Under the pieces are notes generated by a model. The model worked only from the letters and a program-made list of their open reading frames with translations. It made no database searches and was not told the origin of the DNA. The position numbers were made by a program, and so were the translations under genes. From Bacillota bacterium (GTDB taxonomy: Bacteria > Bacillota > Clostridia > Acetivibrionales > DSM-1351), in assembly GCA_023415305.1 (NCBI GenBank), contig JAEZKZ010000094.1, positions 1 to 64,000 on the forward strand: a DNA stretch of 64,000 nucleotides, given 5' to 3'. How positions within the stretch are numbered: the first letter of the stretch is position 1; every line of letters starts with the position of its first letter. Of the stretch, positions 59,467-64,000 are shown one piece after another.

Positions 59467-60859
59467 TATTATCATCATGGGTTTAAAAAACCTGTTCCGC
59501 AGAAAAACCCGTACCATGCTGACCGTGCTTGGTGTTGTTATAGGTACGGCAGCCATAGTTGTCATGGTTTCGCTGGGCCTGGGCATGAATGAAAGCTATG
59601 ACCAGCAAATAAAGCAAATGGGAAGTATAAATATAATCAATGTTACAAAATACAAAAACTTTGCTGAAGGCAGGGGTGAGTCGTTTTCACAGAAGGATAT
59701 CATTCTGGATGATACAACCATTGCTAAAATCAAGGCTTTAAAAGGGGTTGCCGGTGTTACACCCATTCTGGAGACATATGGAAAGCTCATAGCAGGTAAA
59801 AAGATAACCTTTTGCTCTATCATTGGAATTGATTCAAGTCAAATGGCTAACTTTGATTATAAAATTGCAGAAGGTGCCTTGTTAAAAGAAGGGGATATAG
59901 ATTCCATAGTGGTTGGTGGAAGTATTCCTATGAATTTTTATAATCCTAAACTTATGTATTCACCACAAACTACTCCAGTTAAAGTCCTCTCCGAGAAGCT
60001 GCAGTTAACTTTCGATATGCGTTATGGTGAAAGACGGCAGCAGGGATTGGGTGGTGACGAAACTTCAAAAAAACCTTCAATACTGTATAAACTGAAGGCA
60101 ACCGGCTTATTAGTCCAGACTAATGGTAATGACAATAATGATTACTCAATATTCATGGATATAAAATATCTTCAAAAGCTTATAAAAGACACAAGTAAAC
60201 AAACAAAAGGCCAACAGGATTCCTATTATTCAGTCTCTTCCTCCAATTCTGAAACCAAGGGTTACGAGAGACTTATGGTAAAGGTTGAAGATATTGATGA
60301 TGTTGATAGTATTCAAGAGCAAATCGATGAAATGGGTTATGGCACAAACAGTCTTCGTGATGTAAGAAAATCCATGCAAAAGCAGTCGCAGACTTTACAA
60401 ATGGTATTAGGCGGCCTTGGTGCCATATCACTGTTAATCTCAGCTCTTGGTATTACAAACACCATGATAATGTCCATATATGAAAGAACCCGGGAAATTG
60501 GAGTTATGAAGGTTTTAGGCTGCAAACTCCAAAATATTAAACAGTTGTTCCTGTTTGAAGCTGGTGTTATTGGTTTGTTCGGCGGTATAGTAGGAATTAT
60601 TCTGAGTTACGCGGCATCTTTTATACTGAACAAAGTTGGTTTGAATGTTCTGGGAGGAAATAACGATGGCGCTTATATGGGAATGGGTATGGGTATGGGT
60701 ATGGGTATGGAGCAGCAAAGCAGTAAAATATCCGTAATTCCTCCGTGGTTAGCACTTTTCGCAGTGGCATTTGCCATTCTTATAGGTCTTATTTCCGGCT
60801 TTTCGCCTGCCAGGCGGGCAATGAAACTAAGTGCACTTGAAGCCATTAAAACGGAATAA
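59453..60859 (+). CDS. MacB-like FtsX-fold ABC permease
   Basis: A 468-aa permease: N-terminal helix (about 18-42), extracytoplasmic MacB_PCD domain (to about 315), then FtsX helices with GITNTMIMSIYERTREIGVM (about 332-351) and the last helix with LSALEAIKTE. A Met-Gly repeat (about 409-418) encoded by ATGGGT units lies in the external loop between the last two helices. The 5' end overlaps the repeat protein gene by 14 bp, so the pair is translationally coupled. Confidence 0.88.
   Translation: MRKFDIIIMGLKNLFRRKTRTMLTVLGVVIGTAAIVVMVSLGLGMNESYDQQIKQMGSINIINVTKYKNFAEGRGESFSQKDIILDDTTIAKIKALKGVAGVTPILETYGKLIAGKKITFCSIIGIDSSQMANFDYKIAEGALLKEGDIDSIVVGGSIPMNFYNPKLMYSPQTTPVKVLSEKLQLTFDMRYGERRQQGLGGDETSKKPSILYKLKATGLLVQTNGNDNNDYSIFMDIKYLQKLIKDTSKQTKGQQDSYYSVSSSNSETKGYERLMVKVEDIDDVDSIQEQIDEMGYGTNSLRDVRKSMQKQSQTLQMVLGGLGAISLLISALGITNTMIMSIYERTREIGVMKVLGCKLQNIKQLFLFEAGVIGLFGGIVGIILSYAASFILNKVGLNVLGGNNDGAYMGMGMGMGMGMEQQSSKISVIPPWLALFAVAFAILIGLISGFSPARRAMKLSALEAIKTE
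60677..60711 (+). repeat. in-frame hexanucleotide tandem repeat
   Basis: Five to six copies of ATGGGT/ATGGGA encode alternating Met-Gly in the MacB-like permease. Being a multiple of three, copy changes would lengthen or shorten the loop without shifting the frame. Confidence 0.75.
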
Positions 60860-60906
60860 TTCAAACCTTCATAACTAAAAAGCAATTATTGCTTATATAA
60901 CCAAAT

Positions 60907-60934
60907 AAAAAAGTCGGCAGCCGCCGACTTTTTT
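60907..60934. terminator. bidirectional terminator
   Basis: Perfect 12-bp stem AAAAAAGTCGGC/GCCGACTTTTTT with a 4-nt loop, placed between the convergent MacB-like operon and the chemotaxis transducer gene. T-runs are present on both strands. Confidence 0.9.
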
Positions 60935-60949
60935 ATTAAGTGTTTGCTT

Positions 60950-62194
60950 TTACAATGTAAATTTTGACACCTGATCTTTAAGCTTCTTTGAGAATATCAG
61001 GCTGTTCTGAGTAGAATCCTGTACATTTTGGAACTCTTCTGCAATTTCTGCGGTTTTTACCGTAATTGTCTCAACACCGTTTGCGCTTTCATTTACACTT
61101 GCAGTAACCTGTTCAAGTGCATCAACGATGTTAGAAATTGATTGATTCATAGATTTTGAGGATTCATTAAACTCATTCATCATAGTACTGAATCTCGCAG
61201 AATCGGCGTAATATTGTTCACCGGTTTCAATGAGCTTTCTGTAATCGGAAAGAACGTCCTGATCCACGAAATCGAGTAGAACACCGGCACTGTCGGTAAG
61301 TGCACCTACAGATTCATTTACAGTTGTTACAATGTTCTTAATATCTGCAGCTGTTTTAGAGGACTGATCAGCCAGCTTTCTGATTTCATCAGCTACAACC
61401 GCAAAACCCTTACCTGCCTCCCCTGCTCTTGCTGCCTCAATTGCCGCATTCAGAGAAAGTAAATTTGTCTGTTCTGTAATCTGTAAAATGGCCTGAGCCA
61501 GCAATTCAATCTGAGAAACTTCTTTTGCCTCATCAATAGCCGATTTTAGCTGTTGTTTCACGTTATTGTAAACGTCACTTGCGTTGTCCGCAGATTTAAT
61601 AGCGCTTTCTTTTATTTCACTTGCCTTTTCGCTTATCATATTTGCTGAAGCAGCACCAGCTTCAGATTTTTGTGAAATAAGATTAACATTCTGCATTATT
61701 TCCTGGGTATCAAAATTGATCTGGTGAGTGGTTGCAGCCGACTCCTGCATTGACCCTGAAATATGTTCGGTTGTTTCCAGAGTATCATTGGTTTTATTTT
61801 TTAGCTCCTCGGCCATTTTTTCAACTTTCTGGGAGTTATCCATAATGTTTTTTGAGGATTCCAGCATTAGACTTAAAATATCTCTTAAGGAACCTCTCAT
61901 GGAAGAAAGGTTTTGTGCAAGCAAGCCAATCTCATCTTTCCTGTTCTTGATTCTGTCATAGGTTTTATCATGGGATAAGTCAAAATTTGCAGTTCTTTCT
62001 ACAACCTGAAGTAGAACTTTTATAGGCTTTGTAAGTGAATATGTCAGCCAAAAGCCAACTCCTACTACAAATAGTGCAGATATAATTCCTGATATTATAA
62101 TCGGAAATCCAAGAATCTCATGTGCAGTTATACTGCCCCCCAACACAACTATACACCCAATGACAATCGATATTATTTTTTTACTGATAGACAT
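60950..62194 (-). CDS. methyl-accepting chemotaxis protein
   Basis: A 414-aa transducer. Two N-terminal helices (about 6-23 and 31-52) are joined by only a few external residues, so it lacks a periplasmic sensor domain. A HAMP-like region with LTKPIKVLLQVVE follows, then the signalling domain whose hairpin tip reads ITEQTNLLSLNAAIEAARAG and GKGFAVVADEIRKLADQS. A membrane-embedded or cytoplasmic signal is implied. No other chemotaxis genes are adjacent. Confidence 0.9.
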   Translation of the reverse strand: MSISKKIISIVIGCIVVLGGSITAHEILGFPIIISGIISALFVVGVGFWLTYSLTKPIKVLLQVVERTANFDLSHDKTYDRIKNRKDEIGLLAQNLSSMRGSLRDILSLMLESSKNIMDNSQKVEKMAEELKNKTNDTLETTEHISGSMQESAATTHQINFDTQEIMQNVNLISQKSEAGAASANMISEKASEIKESAIKSADNASDVYNNVKQQLKSAIDEAKEVSQIELLAQAILQITEQTNLLSLNAAIEAARAGEAGKGFAVVADEIRKLADQSSKTAADIKNIVTTVNESVGALTDSAGVLLDFVDQDVLSDYRKLIETGEQYYADSARFSTMMNEFNESSKSMNQSISNIVDALEQVTASVNESANGVETITVKTAEIAEEFQNVQDSTQNSLIFSKKLKDQVSKFTL

Positions 62195-62517
62195 AGCACT
62201 GAGCCCCCAGCATTTTATAGATTTATGTAATTATAACAATTATACTATCATAATGTGTCGATAATATCCAGACTCACTTTAATGATTTTTGACCACTCTA
62301 ATATACTTTTAATGGTTTTTGATATTTATACATTATTTTACTAAACAGAGCAGAAAACATTAAAAATGTAGGTAAAAAAGGTTGCTTACAATATATACTT
62401 CCTTATTGTAAATATGCTATGTTTATAAATGCATAGATTAAGATATAATTTTTCAACTGTCGAAAAATTTATTATAGAAAATAGTATCACTTAAATTAAT
62501 TACAGGAAGGTGATTAA
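62195..62517. other. divergent intergenic region with inverted repeats
   Basis: 323 bp between the chemotaxis transducer and the XRE-cupin gene. It holds TTACAAT-N12-ATTGTAA (62386-62411) and AATTTTTC-N7-GAAAAATT (62447-62469). The latter overlaps a TATAAT (62444-62449) upstream of the XRE-cupin gene. These are candidate operators. No ORF with a ribosome binding site was seen. Confidence 0.4.
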
Positions 62518-63072
62518 ATGTCTGAACAAATTAAGCTTATTGCATCGAGAATTAAAGAATTGCGTGAAATATCCTCTATTTCGGTTCAAGATCTTGCAGT
62601 AGAGCTTCATATTTCAGAAGAAACATATCTCGAATACGAAAGTGGAAATACAGATATTCCGGTTAGCTTTCTTTACCAGGTAGCAAACAGATTTAATGTT
62701 GAGCTTGCTGCTATTCTGACAGGTGATAATCCAAAACTTCATACTTATCAGGTAGTTAGAAAGGGTAAAGGCGCTAATGTTGAAAGAAGAGAACACTATA
62801 AGTATCAAAGCCTTGCAAATAATTTCATCGGCAAGAGGGCCGAACCTTTTATAGTAACTGTAACAGCTGAAACTGATAATCATCCTGTGCACTTTAATTC
62901 TCATAAAGGTCAGGAATTTAATTATGTTATAGAAGGTACGTTAAAAATAATCATAAATGGTCATGAATTGGTTTTGGAAGAAGGAGATTCAGTTTATTTT
63001 GACTCCTCTGCAAATCATGGTATGAAAGCCCTGAACGGAAAACAAGCCAAATTCCTGGCAATTATTCTTTAG
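62518..63072 (+). CDS. XRE-type HTH regulator with cupin domain
   Basis: A 184-aa protein. The N-terminal XRE helix-turn-helix (about 6-60, with ISVQDLAVELHISEETYLEYESG) is followed by a cupin sensor (about 105-184), where VHFNSHKGQEFNYVIEGTLKI and ANHGMKALNGK give the two cupin motifs with metal or ligand His. It lies 18 bp upstream of an acyl-CoA synthetase gene in the same direction, a common clostridial pair, so it probably regulates that gene in response to a small ligand. AGGAAGG precedes the ATG. Confidence 0.88.
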   Translation: MSEQIKLIASRIKELREISSISVQDLAVELHISEETYLEYESGNTDIPVSFLYQVANRFNVELAAILTGDNPKLHTYQVVRKGKGANVERREHYKYQSLANNFIGKRAEPFIVTVTAETDNHPVHFNSHKGQEFNYVIEGTLKIIINGHELVLEEGDSVYFDSSANHGMKALNGKQAKFLAIIL

Positions 63073-63090
63073 CACTAGGGGGAAAAACAT

Positions 63091-64000
63091 ATGTTAAATA
63101 AGTATGTCTCTCAGGTTGATTACTCATCTTATGAAGATTTCTATCAGAATTTTCAAATTAATATCCCTGAGAATTTTAATTTTGCATACGATGTCGTAGA
63201 CGAATATGCTAAGAAAGATCCAAATAAAGTGGCATTGGTATGGTGTGATGAAACTGGTGCTGAAGCAACCTTTACGTTTGCACAGCTCAAGGAATACAGC
63301 GATAAGACAGCTAATTTCTTCAAGTCTGCAGGAATCAGGCGCGGTGACCCAGTTATGCTTGTGCTAAAGAGACGCTATGAGTTCTGGTTCTGCATATTAG
63401 CCCTACATAAGCTTGGAGCTGTAACAATACCCGCAACACACCTTTTAACCTGCAAGGATATCGTATACAGAGCAAATGCTGCCGATATAAAAATGATTGT
63501 TTCGGTTTCAGAACCTGAAGTAATTATGCATATTGAGGATGCCTTAAGCAAATCCCCAAGCTTGAAATATAAAGCGCTTGTCGGTGATAGCAAAGAAGGC
63601 TGGCTTGACTTTACCAGTGAGGTTGACAAATCTTCAAATGTATTTGAAAGGCCTACGGGAGACCAAGCTTCTCAGAATAGTGACATATCACTGCTTTATT
63701 TTACCTCGGGTACAACAGGAATGCCTAAAATGGTTCAGCATGATTATGTATATCCTCTAGGACATATTCTGACCGCCAAGTATTGGCAGAGTTGCTCTGA
63801 AGGCGGATTACACCTGACAGTAGCCGATACCGGTTGGGCTAAAGCCGTTTGGGGAAAGATTTACGGTCAGTGGCTCGCAGGATGTGCTGTATTTGTATAT
63901 GACTATAATAAATTTATACCAAAGGATCTACTCCAGGTTATATCTAAATATAAAGTGACATCCTTCTGTGCTCCGCCTACAATGTATCGCTTCTTTATTA
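63091..64000 (+). CDS. acyl-CoA synthetase (AMP-forming), 5' part only
   Basis: The reading frame starts at ATG 63091 behind AGGGGG and is still open at the window end after 303 codons. The ANL-family adenylation motif YFTSGTTGMPK is at 204-213 of an N-terminal domain starting NKYVSQVDYSSYEDF. The following TVADTGWAKAVWGKIYGQWLAG resembles medium-chain acyl-CoA or acetyl-CoA synthetases. It would activate a carboxylic acid to its CoA thioester. It is probably co-transcribed with the XRE-cupin gene. Confidence 0.9.
   Translation, partial: MLNKYVSQVDYSSYEDFYQNFQINIPENFNFAYDVVDEYAKKDPNKVALVWCDETGAEATFTFAQLKEYSDKTANFFKSAGIRRGDPVMLVLKRRYEFWFCILALHKLGAVTIPATHLLTCKDIVYRANAADIKMIVSVSEPEVIMHIEDALSKSPSLKYKALVGDSKEGWLDFTSEVDKSSNVFERPTGDQASQNSDISLLYFTSGTTGMPKMVQHDYVYPLGHILTAKYWQSCSEGGLHLTVADTGWAKAVWGKIYGQWLAGCAVFVYDYNKFIPKDLLQVISKYKVTSFCAPPTMYRFFI

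Noticed and set aside
60515..60718. Minus-strand ORF with a His-Thr repeat (HTHTHTHT), tempting as a metal-binding peptide
   Set aside because: It is the complement of the Met-Gly hexanucleotide repeat in the permease gene, with no ribosome binding site.

Overview
The window is low-GC chromosomal DNA from a spore-forming member of the Clostridia. Three things support this: a gerA-type germinant receptor operon, a CwlD-type cortex amidase, and the long single-chain clostridial form of FGAM synthase (PurL). The overall gene set resembles Ruminiclostridium and its relatives, but that genus-level guess is inference. No phage, plasmid or CRISPR locus is visible. Most genes lie on the minus strand.

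Layout. 0-6.6 kb: a possible tRNA 3' end with a structured repeat, then mixed housekeeping and orphan genes (methyltransferase, two DinB-fold proteins, CwlD, lipoprotein, SDR, DUF2971). 6.7-16 kb: a sporulation and cell-wall neighbourhood. It holds gerA-gerB-gerC with a previously unlisted 55-aa two-helix membrane protein downstream and a sigma-G-like promoter upstream. Next come a D,D-carboxypeptidase homologue with all three active-site motifs altered, a dapB unit behind its own promoter, c-di-AMP (ydaO) riboswitch and terminator, a coiled-coil 3D-domain protein, an array of four near-palindromes, and a secreted putative amidase. 16-25.6 kb: a long co-directional run. Reading along the minus strand it is ABC permease, ABC ATPase, response regulator, histidine kinase, tandem-fused 4-OT tautomerase, MBL hydrolase, VanW, YdcF-like pseudogene, DUF975, GNAT pseudogene and methyltransferase. 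Both pseudogenes carry internal deletions. 25.8-35 kb: small orphan enzymes, then a TetR-controlled ABC-2 exporter whose promoter has two matching palindromes, then a zinc-dependent phospholipase C-like protein.

35-47.5 kb: a patatin-like phospholipase, then a Tad/Flp pilus operon on the minus strand running from a near-consensus sigma-A promoter (47430-47457). Gene order is cpaE/tadZ, tadA, tadB, tadC, flp, tadE-like, tadG-like, tadE-like, prepilin peptidase, FHA protein, second prepilin peptidase. 47.5-56 kb: DUF4097 lipoprotein, sugar isomerase-like protein, VanZ, purL, a divergent LysR regulator and an HD-GYP protein. 56.3-60.9 kb: a three-gene MacB-like ABC system in which the middle gene is a membrane-anchored protein of Ig/CARDB-like repeats. 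61-64 kb: a chemotaxis transducer, an XRE-cupin regulator and the start of an acyl-CoA synthetase cut by the window edge.

The most unusual signals are these: (i) a roughly 115-bp dispersed repeat present at 36641-36757 and 49285-49400, each copy ending 10 bp before a start codon and one copy supplying the stop codon of the FHA gene; (ii) the catalytically degenerate PBP homologue; (iii) the c-di-AMP riboswitch in front of dapB; (iv) the small GerD-subunit-like protein; (v) the four-site palindrome array at 14683-14747.
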